In this document: positions 41,531 to 51,218 of the stretch, piece after piece | Position numbering within the stretch: the first letter of the stretch is position 1 | Layout of the letters: every line of letters starts with the position of its first letter | Assembly (NCBI RefSeq): GCF_003316635.1 | Contig: NZ_QNQP01000003.1 | Span: forward strand, 62,001-126,000 | Reading direction: 5' to 3' | DNA from: Roseovarius dicentrarchi | GTDB lineage: Bacteria > Pseudomonadota > Alphaproteobacteria > Rhodobacterales > Rhodobacteraceae | Length of the DNA: 64,000 bases | Position numbers and translations under genes: made by a program | The notes under the pieces: model-generated | Told to the model about the DNA's origin: nothing | What the model saw: only the letters and a program-made list of their open reading frames with translations | The model's database searches: none

Positions 41531-44086
41531 GTGCAGCATCGCGATACGGACATCACGCTTGTCACCCCCGGCGCGCCGATTGGCGCGCATACGCATGGCG
41601 GGCGGGCCAAATGCCTGCAACGGCTGGCACGGCTGAAAATGCCCGTCCCGCCGACCGTTGCGCTGTCGTTCAAGGTGGTGCACGGCATCGCGGCGGGCGG
41701 CATGCCGGACCTGCGCGCGCTTTTGTCGATGCTGGACGGTGCGGCGCTGCTCTGCGTGCGCCCCTCGTCCGAGGATGGCGATTGGGGCGGCCCGCGTGCG
41801 GTGCTGAATATCGGCATGTCGGACGCGATGCGTGACCGGCTGGCCGGCCGGATCGGCCCCGCCGCCGCCACGCGGCTGTATCTGCGGTTCATCGAAAGCT
41901 ACGCGATCCACGTCGCGCGACTGGACCCCGACATGCTGGACGACATGCCCGAAGACCCGGACGAGGCGGTGGTATTTGCCCTGCGCGTCTACCGCGAAGA
42001 AACCGAAGAGCCGTTTCCGCAGGATATCTCGGTGCAACTGGCCGAAGTGCTGCGCTCCATGGCGCGCGCGTGGGAGGGGACGACCGCCCGCCTCCTGCGG
42101 CAGGCCAAGGGCGCGCCGGCCGATGCGGGGCTGGGCCTTGTGGTGCAGGAAATGGCCATCGGGTTGGGCCATGGCGAATCGGGCAGCGGCGTGATGCAAC
42201 TGGTCAACAGCAAATCCGGCGCGCGGCAGATCACCGGGCGCTACCTGAGCCAAAGTCAGGGGCGCGATGCGCTGAATGGCAGCAACGGCACCATCTATCT
42301 GGAGCGTGACGGGCGCGGCCCCTCGCTGGAGGATCTGGCGCCAGAGGCATTTGCCGAGTTGAAATCGCACCTGATGCTGATGCGCGAAAAGCTGCGCGAG
42401 GAAATGCAGGCCGAATTCACCATTGAAAACGGTAAGTTGCATTTGCTGGACGGGATGCGCGTGGCGCGCAACGCCCGCGCCGCCGTCAGCATCGCCGTGG
42501 CGCTGGCCGAGGATGGCATCATCAGCCGCGAAGAAGCGTTGATGCGGATCGAGCCGCGCGCGCTGAACGAGCTTTTGCACCGGCAGGTCGACCCGGAAGC
42601 AAAGCGCGACGTTCTGGCCCGCGGCGTTGCCGCCAGCCCCGGTGCCGCCACCGGCAAGATCGTGTTCACAGCCGAGGCATCACAGGCCGCCGCCGCGCGC
42701 GGCGAGGCCAGCATTCTGGTGCGGCGCGAAACCAGCTCGGAGGATATTCGCGGCATGCACGCGGCCGTCGCCATCCTGACCGAACGCGGCGGCATGACCA
42801 GCCACGCCGCCGTGATCGGACGCGGCATCGGCCTGCCGTGCGTGGTGGGCGCGTCCACCATCCGGTTTCAGACGACGGCCCGCAAGCTGACCGCCCCCGA
42901 TGGGCGCGTGCTGAACGAGGGCGACGTGATCACCATCGACGGCACCAATGGCGAGGTGCTGTTCGGGGCGGCGCCGCTGCTGGATGCGGGCCATGATGAC
43001 AGCTTTCAGGTGTTGATGGGGTGGGCGGATGATGTGCGCGACATTGCCGTGCGCGCCAACGCAGACACGCCGATGGACGCCAAAATGGCGCGCAATTTCA
43101 ATGCGCATGGCATCGGCCTGTGCCGCACGGAACATATGTTCTTCGAAGAGGCCCGCCTGCGCGTCATGCGCGAGATGATCTTTGCCAGCACCAGCCCCGA
43201 CCGGGCGGCGGCGCTGGAGCGGCTGCTGCCGATGCAGCGCGATGATTTTGCCGATCTGTTCCGCATCATGCAGGATCAGCCGGTTTGCATCCGCCTGTTC
43301 GATCCGCCTTTGCACGAATTTCTGCCCAGCGACCGCGCCGGCCACCGCGCCCTGGCCGAGGCGCTGGACCTGCCGCTCAGCACCGTTGTCCGCCGGGTCG
43401 AGGCGCTGTCGGAATATAACCCCATGCTGGGGATGCGCGGTGTGCGGCTGGGCATCACGGTGCCGGAAATCTACGATATGCAGGTGCGCGCCATCCTTGA
43501 GGCCACGATCAAGGTCGCGGGTGAGGGGGTGCATATTGTCCCCGAAATCATGATCCCGCTGGTATCGGCCAGCCGCGAGGTTGAACTGGTCAAGACCCGC
43601 GTCGACGCCGTCGCCGCCGCCCTGCGTGCCGAAACCGGACAGGATTTCGCCTATCGCCTGGGCGTCATGGTGGAAACGCCGCGCGCCGCTCTGCGCGCGG
43701 GTGATATCGCGCCGCAGGTGTCGTTCCTCAGCTTTGGCACCAATGACCTGACCCAGATGACTTATGGCCTCAGCCGCGACGACGCCGGGCGGTTCATGTC
43801 CGAATATGTCAAGCAGGGCGTCTATCCCGAAGATCCGTTTCACACGCTGGATCTGGACGGGGTGGCCGAACTGCTCAGCATCGGGGCAGAGCGGGCGCGC
43901 GCGGCCAGCCCCGGCATCACCCTGTCGATCTGCGGTGAACATGGCGGCAACCCCGAATCGATAGCCTTCTGCCGGGCCGCAGGGTTCGATTACGTGTCCT
44001 GCTCGCCCTTCCGGGTGCCTGTGGCGCGTCTGGCCGCGGCGCAACTGGCGGTGCGTGAAAAGACAGGCGATGAACCACGCTTGTAG
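41531..44086 (+). CDS. Pyruvate phosphate dikinase paralogue with degraded ATP-grasp end
   Basis: An 851-residue PPDK-family protein. The swivelling His domain (ILTERGGMTSHAAVIGRGIG, near residue 420) and the PEP barrel (FLSFGTNDLTQMTYGLSRDD and ICGEHGGNP with its catalytic Cys) are intact. The ATP-grasp end is altered: the usual D-x-E...Q-x-R pattern is QAEFTIENGKLHLLDGMRVAR, with Gln for Asp and Asp for Gln. The glycine-rich N-terminus is reduced to HGGRAKCLQRLARLKMPVPP. So phosphotransfer through His from PEP may remain while ATP use is doubtful. Start taken as GTG 41531 (MQHRDTDITLV); a longer frame starts at 41477. Confidence 0.82.
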   Translation: MQHRDTDITLVTPGAPIGAHTHGGRAKCLQRLARLKMPVPPTVALSFKVVHGIAAGGMPDLRALLSMLDGAALLCVRPSSEDGDWGGPRAVLNIGMSDAMRDRLAGRIGPAAATRLYLRFIESYAIHVARLDPDMLDDMPEDPDEAVVFALRVYREETEEPFPQDISVQLAEVLRSMARAWEGTTARLLRQAKGAPADAGLGLVVQEMAIGLGHGESGSGVMQLVNSKSGARQITGRYLSQSQGRDALNGSNGTIYLERDGRGPSLEDLAPEAFAELKSHLMLMREKLREEMQAEFTIENGKLHLLDGMRVARNARAAVSIAVALAEDGIISREEALMRIEPRALNELLHRQVDPEAKRDVLARGVAASPGAATGKIVFTAEASQAAAARGEASILVRRETSSEDIRGMHAAVAILTERGGMTSHAAVIGRGIGLPCVVGASTIRFQTTARKLTAPDGRVLNEGDVITIDGTNGEVLFGAAPLLDAGHDDSFQVLMGWADDVRDIAVRANADTPMDAKMARNFNAHGIGLCRTEHMFFEEARLRVMREMIFASTSPDRAAALERLLPMQRDDFADLFRIMQDQPVCIRLFDPPLHEFLPSDRAGHRALAEALDLPLSTVVRRVEALSEYNPMLGMRGVRLGITVPEIYDMQVRAILEATIKVAGEGVHIVPEIMIPLVSASREVELVKTRVDAVAAALRAETGQDFAYRLGVMVETPRAALRAGDIAPQVSFLSFGTNDLTQMTYGLSRDDAGRFMSEYVKQGVYPEDPFHTLDLDGVAELLSIGAERARAASPGITLSICGEHGGNPESIAFCRAAGFDYVSCSPFRVPVARLAAAQLAVREKTGDEPRL

Positions 44087-44249
44087 CCTTTAAAACAAGG
44101 GGCATGGCGTGGCTCCGCGCCGCGCCCGCCAAGGGCTGAAAACGGCAGAAAATCGCCTGAAATCGGCACGGACTGGACCAAATGGCGCGAAATCTGTATG
44201 CCGCCGTGATCCGGGAGGGCTTGGCCCTTCGCCATTCGCAGGTTGATCC

Positions 44250-44876
44250 ATGTCGCCCAAACTCAAATCTCTTGCCATCGCGCTGTCTGTTGCGCTTGCC
44301 CCCGCCCTGCCTGCCGGGGCCGATACTGCCATTTCCAAACTGCTGGGTCAGGAGCGTCGCGGCCTGAATGCCATGTCGCAAACACGCGTCGCCAGCTACC
44401 TCAAGGCGCCGGCCGCCACGCTGGGATATACCCGCGAATGGCTGGACGCGAAGGCGCCCGCCAAAGGCGGCGAAGACTGGCGCTGCCTGTCCGAAGCGCT
44501 GTATTTCGAGGCGCGCGGCGAGACGGTCAAAGGCCAGTTTGCCGTGGCCGAAGTAATCATGAACCGCGTTGACAGCCCCGCCTATCCCGGCAGCATCTGC
44601 GGTGTCGTCAAGCAGGGCACAGGCCAGCTTTATGGGTGCCAGTTCACCTATACATGCGATGGCCGCGCCGAAGTCATCGCCGAGCCGCGCGCGTTCGAGC
44701 GTGTGGGCAAGATCGCCGATATCATGGTCAGCGGCGCCGAACGCCCCCTGACGGGCGGTGCGACGCATTACCACACCCGCGCTGTCAGCCCCGGCTGGGC
44801 CCGTGTGTTCCCGCGCACGGCGACGATCGGAACCCATTATTTCTACAAACAGCCCACGCGCCTGTCGCAGAACTGA
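44250..44876 (+). CDS. SleB-like cell wall hydrolase
   Basis: A 208-residue exported protein with signal peptide MSPKLKSLAIALSVALAPALPAGA and a C-terminal Hydrolase_2/SleB domain (CLSEALYFEARGETVKGQFAVAEVIMNRV, CQFTYTCDG, GATHYHTRAVSPGWARVFPRT). The catalytic Glu of the family lies in ALYFEARGE (near residue 90). In spore-formers these are lytic transglycosylases; in alphaproteobacteria they remodel peptidoglycan. The domain is complete. Confidence 0.9.
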   Translation: MSPKLKSLAIALSVALAPALPAGADTAISKLLGQERRGLNAMSQTRVASYLKAPAATLGYTREWLDAKAPAKGGEDWRCLSEALYFEARGETVKGQFAVAEVIMNRVDSPAYPGSICGVVKQGTGQLYGCQFTYTCDGRAEVIAEPRAFERVGKIADIMVSGAERPLTGGATHYHTRAVSPGWARVFPRTATIGTHYFYKQPTRLSQN

Positions 44877-44975
44877 CGCGGCACACCGCTTTGCGGATTT
44901 GTACGCCGTCCGGCGCTATGCTAAGCCCCGCTCAGCGCGGTTATTTTCGCGCCGCGCAACCAGCAGGAATACGCG

Positions 44976-45908
44976 ATGAGCGATGAAATCTCACTGGCCT
45001 TCGGCCATCCGGGCGCCCGCGCCGAAGCGACGGCGCCCGACGGGCCACTGGACCGCATTTCCCTGCGCGATCACATCGTCGAGGTCGAAATCGGCGCCTT
45101 CCAGCTGGAGCGTGGCATCACGCAGCGTATCTGCTTCAACGTGGTTGTCGAAGTGCGCCCGGTGACCGAGGATCTGGACGACGATGTTGACCGCATCCTC
45201 AGCTATGACCGCGTGACCGAGGCGATTGCCGCCGAGCTGGCCGAGGAACGTCTGAACCTGTTGGAAACACTGGCCGAAAACGTGGCCGAGCGTATTCTGG
45301 CCGAACCGCAGGCCGTGCGCACCTTTGTCCGGATCGAGAAGCTGGATCGCGGCCCCGGCGCGCTGGGCGTCGAAATCGTCCGCTCTGTCGATGATCTGGA
45401 AACCCGGCCCGTCGGCAGCCACGACCAGACGGCACCGCGCCCGCATGTTGTCTACCTCAGCAATGAGGCGGTGAAATCGCCCAACCTGATTCGCTGGCTG
45501 GACCAGTTGGAACAGCGGGCCGAACCGGTGATCCTGTGCGTCGGCCGCGCTGACGTGATGCCGCCGCAAACCGGCCACCGCATGACCCAGCGCCGCGTTG
45601 ATCTATTGGCGATTGAACAAAACGCATGGGTGCTGGCCGGGCGCGACGACCGCTTTGTCGTGGTCGATACAAGGACCGAGCTGGACTGGGCCATGCGCCA
45701 TGGCCGCATCAGCGTCTGGGCACCGTCCAAGATTGTGCTGGACGCCGTTGATGGCCCCACCGTTGGCCCCGACAAACCCGTGGCGCTGGCCGCATGGTTT
45801 GCCGGGCATATGGATGCGTCCGACCTGCTGCTGATCGGCGAGCCGCCGTTCGAGAACGGCACGAGCGTGCCGGTGCTGGTTCAGGATATCGCGCAATCGG
45901 GGCTGTAG
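44976..45908 (+). CDS. folB: Dihydroneopterin aldolase fused to an amino-acid-kinase-like domain
   Basis: A 310-residue protein, well over twice the length of ordinary FolB (about 120). Residues 25-140 carry the DHNA aldolase fold: DRISLRDHIVEVEIGAFQLE, LSYDRVTEAIAAELAEERLNLLETLAENVAERIL and FVRIEKLDRGPGALG with the catalytic Lys region near K122. Residues 155-305 look like an amino-acid kinase fold (HVVYLSNEAVKSPNLIRWLD, ISVWAPSKIVLDAVDG, KPVALAAWFAGHMDASDLLLIGE) reminiscent of kinases around methanofuran- and pterin-type cofactors. folP follows one base after the stop, so the aldolase role in folate synthesis is well supported; the second domain's role is unknown. Confidence 0.85.
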   Translation: MSDEISLAFGHPGARAEATAPDGPLDRISLRDHIVEVEIGAFQLERGITQRICFNVVVEVRPVTEDLDDDVDRILSYDRVTEAIAAELAEERLNLLETLAENVAERILAEPQAVRTFVRIEKLDRGPGALGVEIVRSVDDLETRPVGSHDQTAPRPHVVYLSNEAVKSPNLIRWLDQLEQRAEPVILCVGRADVMPPQTGHRMTQRRVDLLAIEQNAWVLAGRDDRFVVVDTRTELDWAMRHGRISVWAPSKIVLDAVDGPTVGPDKPVALAAWFAGHMDASDLLLIGEPPFENGTSVPVLVQDIAQSGL

Positions 45909-45909
45909 G

Positions 45910-46923
45910 ATGAGCCGCGTCTATTACCGCCCCATCGCCCAGAGTGACGCCTGCCGCCCGGCGGATGCCCGCCCTTTGGCGGGCGGCTGGACATGGTTCA
46001 ACCGGGCCGAGCGTCTCACGCGGGACGGGGGCAGCGATCTGGTGGATATCGCCGATATTCCCGGCGATATCCTGACGCGCCTGACCGCGCCGCGCCCGCC
46101 CATTGCGCGCCTCGGCTTTGATGCGCCGCGGCTGATGGGCATCCTGAACGTGACGCCCGACAGCTTTTCCGACGGCGGCCAGTTCAACGCGCCCGAGGCG
46201 GCGCTGGCGCAGGCGCATGCGATGGCAGCGGCGGGCGCCGACATGATTGACGTGGGCGGCGAATCAACCCGCCCCGGCGCGCAGCCCGTCCCGGCGGAGG
46301 AAGAGATCGCGCGCACCGCGCCCGTCATCGCCGCCATCCGCGCCGGGGCGCAAACGCCCATTTCCATCGACACGCGCAAGGCCGCCGTCGCTCAGGCGGC
46401 GATTGGCGCAGGCGCCAATCTGGTCAATGACGTGTCCGGGTTCACCTACGATCAGGCGCTGGCGCCGTGGTGCGCGGACGCCGGCCTGCCGGTATGCGTG
46501 ATGCACGCGCAGGGCGATCCGCAGACGATGCAGGAAAATCCGGTCTACGATCACGTCACGCTGGATGTTTACGATTTCCTGTCGGACCGGATCAATGCGC
46601 TGGTGTCCCAAGGCATCGACCCCGCACAGATCATCGTTGATCCCGGCATCGGCTTTGGCAAGACGCAGGCGCATAACCTGACGCTTCTAAGCCAGCTTAG
46701 CCTGTTTCATGGTCTGGGCTGCGCCGTGCTGCTGGGCGCGTCGCGCAAGAAATTCATCGGCACCATCGGCGCTGCCCCGGACCCGGCGGCGCGCATGCCC
46801 GGATCGGTCGCCGTGGCGCTGGCGGGCATCGCGCAGGGCGTGCAGATCGTCAGGGTGCATGACGTGGCCGCCACACGCTCGGCGATTGCAGTATGGCGCG
46901 CGGCGACGGCTGGGCGCGTCTGA
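45910..46923 (+). CDS. folP: Dihydropteroate synthase
   Basis: A 337-residue TIM-barrel enzyme that joins p-aminobenzoate to the pterin pyrophosphate. Motifs are LMGILNVTPDSFSDGG near residue 77, GADMIDVGGESTRPGAQPV near residue 108, ISIDTRKAAVAQAA near residue 153, NDVSGF, and VDPGIGFGKTQAHNL near residue 240. An N-terminal extension of about 70 residues (YYRPIAQSDACRPADARPLA onward) precedes the barrel, as in other Rhodobacterales. It starts one base after folB. Its stop codon forms one end of a 24-base palindrome. Confidence 0.95.
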   Translation: MSRVYYRPIAQSDACRPADARPLAGGWTWFNRAERLTRDGGSDLVDIADIPGDILTRLTAPRPPIARLGFDAPRLMGILNVTPDSFSDGGQFNAPEAALAQAHAMAAAGADMIDVGGESTRPGAQPVPAEEEIARTAPVIAAIRAGAQTPISIDTRKAAVAQAAIGAGANLVNDVSGFTYDQALAPWCADAGLPVCVMHAQGDPQTMQENPVYDHVTLDVYDFLSDRINALVSQGIDPAQIIVDPGIGFGKTQAHNLTLLSQLSLFHGLGCAVLLGASRKKFIGTIGAAPDPAARMPGSVAVALAGIAQGVQIVRVHDVAATRSAIAVWRAATAGRV

Positions 46924-46944
46924 GATTATTCGCGAATAATCTCA
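46921..46944. terminator. 24-base perfect palindrome joining two convergent stop codons
   Basis: TGAGATTATTCG followed directly by its reverse complement CGAATAATCTCA. The first three bases are the folP stop and the last three (on the minus strand) are the stop of the EamA gene. It lacks a T-run but would form a strong 10-bp hairpin in either transcript, so it may serve as a compact bidirectional terminator or 3' protecting stem. A protein-binding role is also possible. Confidence 0.65.
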
Positions 46945-47868
46945 CGCCCGGCGGCGACCGCTGAACAGCCGCTTCAGCGCGCTGGCCTGGCTCAGGCCGA
47001 GGCCGAACAGGATCAGCAGCAGCGCCCAGTAGATGTTTGTCGGCAACTCCTCACCCAGAAAGACGATGCCCAGCATCATTGACCACAGCGGCACCTGATA
47101 GTTGAGCAGGGACATGAAAACAGGTCCGGCGCTGCGGATGATCTGGACCAGCAGCAACTGTGCCGTGCCTGTCGCCAGTGTGCCAAGGTATAGCAGCGCC
47201 AGCAGGCTGGTTGCCGGAATGCTGTCAGGGACACCCTCGATCATCAGCGCATACGGAACGAACAGCGCAGCACCAATGCTCAGCGCGGCGGCGGCGAGCG
47301 AGATCATATCCACATCGGGGCAAAGCCGCGTCAGGATGGCGCCGATGGCATAGCTGAATGCGGCGGCAATGCAGGCAATCCGCGCCGTCAGTTCGAATTC
47401 GGTGCCGGTCGCGGCAAAGGCGCTGGGGCCGATCAGCACGGCCACCCCGCAGGTGCCGATCAGAAAGCCGGTAAAGCGGCGCAGGTTCATCCGGTCACCC
47501 GGCACCAGAAAATGTGCCAGCGGCAGGATCAGCAGCGGCACAACCGCCATGCAGACGCCGGCAAAGCCCGACGCGACGAATTGCTGGCTCCAGCTGAGCA
47601 GGAAGAACGGCAATGCGTTGGTAAAAACACCCATGCCCAGCGCAAAAACCCAGATCAGCCCGGCGCCCTTGCCCCGCACAGGTGGCAGGCCGGTGCCGCG
47701 CGCATAGGCGATCGTCAGCAGCAATATCGCCCCAAGGCCAAGGCGGGATGCGACCACCAGACGCGGGCCGACCCCCTCAAGCGCCAGCTTGGTGAACATG
47801 AAGGCAGCGCCGAACATGGCGCCAAGCAGGATCAGACGAAACCAGTTGGCAGGGGTGATGGGTGTCAT
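46942..47868 (-). CDS. EamA-family (DMT) transporter
   Basis: A 308-residue membrane protein with ten hydrophobic segments in two EamA repeats (residues about 8-138 and 155-295; MFGAAFMFTKLALEGVGPRLV in the first and YQVPLWSMMLGIVFLGEELP in the second). The family exports amino acids and other small metabolites; the substrate is unknown. It lies downstream of ilvC on the same strand but beyond a terminator, so it is probably a separate unit. Confidence 0.88.
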   Translation of the reverse strand: MTPITPANWFRLILLGAMFGAAFMFTKLALEGVGPRLVVASRLGLGAILLLTIAYARGTGLPPVRGKGAGLIWVFALGMGVFTNALPFFLLSWSQQFVASGFAGVCMAVVPLLILPLAHFLVPGDRMNLRRFTGFLIGTCGVAVLIGPSAFAATGTEFELTARIACIAAAFSYAIGAILTRLCPDVDMISLAAAALSIGAALFVPYALMIEGVPDSIPATSLLALLYLGTLATGTAQLLLVQIIRSAGPVFMSLLNYQVPLWSMMLGIVFLGEELPTNIYWALLLILFGLGLSQASALKRLFSGRRRA

Positions 47869-47894
47869 GGCTCTGGCCTTGCGCGCGAGATGTG

Positions 47895-47923
47895 AAAAGG
47901 GGCACCCGCTCAGCGGATGCCCC
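47895..47923 (-). terminator. Intrinsic terminator of ilvC
   Basis: On the minus strand GGGGCATCCGC and GCGGGTGCCCC pair (one mismatch, 3-base loop; 47899-47923) and are followed by TTTTC (47898-47894). Confidence 0.85.
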
Positions 47924-47946
47924 TCGTGATCGGTCTGAAACTGCGA

Positions 47947-49014
<1,068 letters not shown>

Positions 49015-49060
49015 TTACCTGAGAGGAACTGCAAAACCGCGTTGATAGGCTGGTTATTTT

Positions 49061-49082
49061 GAGTATTTATAACCAAGATGAA
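49061..49082 (+). repeat. Dispersed GAGTATTT motif copy
   Basis: GAGTATTTATAACCAAGATG followed by AA, between the divergent ilvC and first Lrp gene. It lies 17 bases before the Lrp start. No GC hairpin accompanies this copy. Confidence 0.55.
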
Positions 49083-49099
49083 GCAAGGCTGGGAAAATC

Positions 49100-49555
49100 A
49101 TGCTGGATGATACGGACAGGCGGATATTGCGGCATTACCAGCATGCGCCGCAACTGGGGCCCACGGCGCTGGCGGATCTGGCGGGGGTGACGGCCAATAC
49201 CTGCGCGCGGCGGCTGGAGCGGATGCAGGCGGAGGGCGTGATTTTAGGCAACCGGGCGGTGATCGACTGGGGCAAGCTGGGCTATGAGGTGGAGGTGTCC
49301 CTGCGTGCGCAGTTGGACAAGACGCAGCCGCGCGCGTTTGACGAATTCACGGCGGCGGCGCGCGAGGTGCCGGAGGTGATCGAGATCCAGACTTTTCTGG
49401 GGCGGGTCGATTTGCGTCTGTATGTGATTGCGCGGGATATGGTGCATTATCAGCATATCTATCGCAGTGCGATCCTGACCCTGCCGCATATCACCGAGAT
49501 CGAGGCGCTGATGCATATGGCACGGATCAAGTCGGATGAGGGGCTTCCGCTGTGA
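49100..49555 (+). CDS. Lrp/AsnC-family regulator (first of tandem pair)
   Basis: A 151-residue regulator with N-terminal helix-turn-helix (DDTDRRILRHYQHAPQLGPT, LADLAGVTANTCARRLERMQAEGVI) and C-terminal RAM ligand domain (VSLRAQLDKTQPRAFDEFTAA, VIEIQTFLGRVDLRLYVIAR). Such proteins form octamers and respond to amino acids. Its stop overlaps the GTG start of the next Lrp gene (GTGA), so both are made together, and the pair is divergent from ilvC. Confidence 0.92.
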   Translation: MLDDTDRRILRHYQHAPQLGPTALADLAGVTANTCARRLERMQAEGVILGNRAVIDWGKLGYEVEVSLRAQLDKTQPRAFDEFTAAAREVPEVIEIQTFLGRVDLRLYVIARDMVHYQHIYRSAILTLPHITEIEALMHMARIKSDEGLPL

Positions 49556-50010
49556 TCGAGTTGGATGACGTGGATCGCCGGATATTGCGCGAATTGGTGG
49601 CTGATGCGACGCAGAGCGCCAGCGCGTTGGGGCGCAAGCTGGGCCTGTCGCAGCCCGCCACGTGGCGGCGGGTGAAGCGTTTGTATGATACGGGCGTCAT
49701 CAAGGGGCAGCGGATGGATCTGGACCGGGAGAAGCTGGGCTTCGGTGTCAGTGTTTTTCTGGGGATCAAGCTGGCCACCAAGGGACGGGTCAGCCTGGAT
49801 GACTTCGAGCGGGCGGTTTCGGCCATTCCCGAGGTGCAGAGCGTCGAGCATATCCTGGGCGTTTACGACTATCGCCTGCGCGTGGTTGCGCGCGACATCA
49901 GCGATTTTGAACGGGTTCTGCGGCGGCGCATCATGACCCTGCCCGGTGTTGGCGATGTCGAGGCCAACGTGCTGCTGAGCGAGGAGCGCAGGCCCGGCCC
50001 TATCGGGTAA
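49552..50010 (+). CDS. Lrp/AsnC-family regulator (second of tandem pair)
   Basis: A 152-residue paralogue with HTH (DVDRRILRELVADATQSASA, LGRKLGLSQPATWRRVKRLYDTGVI) and RAM domain (FGVSVFLGIKLATKGRVSLD, VEHILGVYDYRLRVVARDI). It differs from its neighbour in the recognition helix (SQPATWRRVKRL against TANTCARRLERM), so the pair could bind different sites or form mixed oligomers. It starts with GTG inside the upstream stop. An aminotransferase gene follows after 80 bases. Confidence 0.92.
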   Translation: MIELDDVDRRILRELVADATQSASALGRKLGLSQPATWRRVKRLYDTGVIKGQRMDLDREKLGFGVSVFLGIKLATKGRVSLDDFERAVSAIPEVQSVEHILGVYDYRLRVVARDISDFERVLRRRIMTLPGVGDVEANVLLSEERRPGPIG

Positions 50011-50090
50011 GATTAGTATGCCGAGGTATCCGTTGCCATTGCGATTGTTGCGCGCTAACAGTTGGAAAACGCAAATCCCGGAGATGCATT

Positions 50091-51218
50091 ATGTCTGCCC
50101 TTCTCGATACTGTCGATCCCGATGGCCTGCTGGAATATTCGGTGGTGTTCACCGACCGGTCACTGAACCATATGTCTGCCGCCTTTCAGGGCGTGATGCG
50201 CGATATCTCGGACATGCTGAAGGATGTCTATAACGCCGACGCGGTGGCGCTGGTCCCCGGTGGCGGCAGCTACGCGATGGAGGCGGTCGCGCGCCAGTTC
50301 GGCAGCGACGCACATGCGCTGATCGTGCGCAACGGCTGGTTCTCGTACCGCTGGACGCAGATTTTCGACGCGGGCAAGTTCACCTCCGAGGAAACAGTGT
50401 GCATGGCGCGCCAGTCGGGCAATGATGTCACTGCGCCCTTTGCGCCCGCCCCGATCGAGGAGGTCACCGCGCGTATCCGCGAGGCCAAGCCGGACGTGGT
50501 GTTCGCCCCGCATGTAGAGACGTCGGCCGGGATCATCCTGCCCGATGACTACCTGAAGGCGCTGGCGGATGCCGCGCATGATGTGGGCGCGCTGCTGGTG
50601 CTGGATAGCATCGCATCGGGTTGCGCATGGGTCGATATGAAGGCGACCGGCGTCGATGTGCTGATCTCTGCCCCGCAGAAGGGGTGGTCGGCCTCGCCGT
50701 CCGCCGGGATGGTGATGATGTCGCAGCGTGCCGTGGACCGGATGGAGGGCACGCAGTCGAACAGCTTTGCCATTGATCTGAAGAAGTGGCACCAGATCAT
50801 GCAGGCCTATGAGAATGGCGGTCATGCCTATCATGCGACCATGCCCACCGATGCGCTGCGCGCGTTCCGCGATACCATGCTGGAGACCAAGGAGTATGGT
50901 TTCGAGAAGCTGCGCGATGCGCAATGGGCGCTGGGCAATGGCGTGCGCGCGATGCTGAAGGAGCGCGGCGTGAAATCGGTGGCCGCCGATGGGTTTGGCG
51001 CGCCGGGCGTCGTGGTCAGCTATACCGATGATCCCGAGATCCAGAACGGCACGAAGTTTGCCGCCGAGGGGATGCAGATTGCCGCGGGCGTGCCGCTTCA
51101 GGTGGGCGAGCCCGAGGGGTTCCGCACCTTCCGGCTGGGCCTGTTCGGGCTGGACAAGCTCTATGACGTCGATGCGGCGCTGGCACGGCTGAAGGCTGTG
51201 CTGGACAAGGTGCTGTAA
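50091..51218 (+). CDS. Class V aminotransferase (alanine-glyoxylate / serine-pyruvate type)
   Basis: A 375-residue PLP enzyme of the AGT/SPT subgroup. PLP Lys is K197 in LISAPQKGWSASPSAG; the Asp that holds the pyridine is in LVLDSIASGCAWVDMKATGVD (near residue 171). N-terminal LVPGGGSYAMEAVARQF forms the phosphate-binding turn. The family converts glyoxylate to glycine or serine to hydroxypyruvate. It lies downstream of two Lrp regulators and may be under their control. Substrate preference is not decidable from sequence. Confidence 0.85.
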   Translation: MSALLDTVDPDGLLEYSVVFTDRSLNHMSAAFQGVMRDISDMLKDVYNADAVALVPGGGSYAMEAVARQFGSDAHALIVRNGWFSYRWTQIFDAGKFTSEETVCMARQSGNDVTAPFAPAPIEEVTARIREAKPDVVFAPHVETSAGIILPDDYLKALADAAHDVGALLVLDSIASGCAWVDMKATGVDVLISAPQKGWSASPSAGMVMMSQRAVDRMEGTQSNSFAIDLKKWHQIMQAYENGGHAYHATMPTDALRAFRDTMLETKEYGFEKLRDAQWALGNGVRAMLKERGVKSVAADGFGAPGVVVSYTDDPEIQNGTKFAAEGMQIAAGVPLQVGEPEGFRTFRLGLFGLDKLYDVDAALARLKAVLDKVL

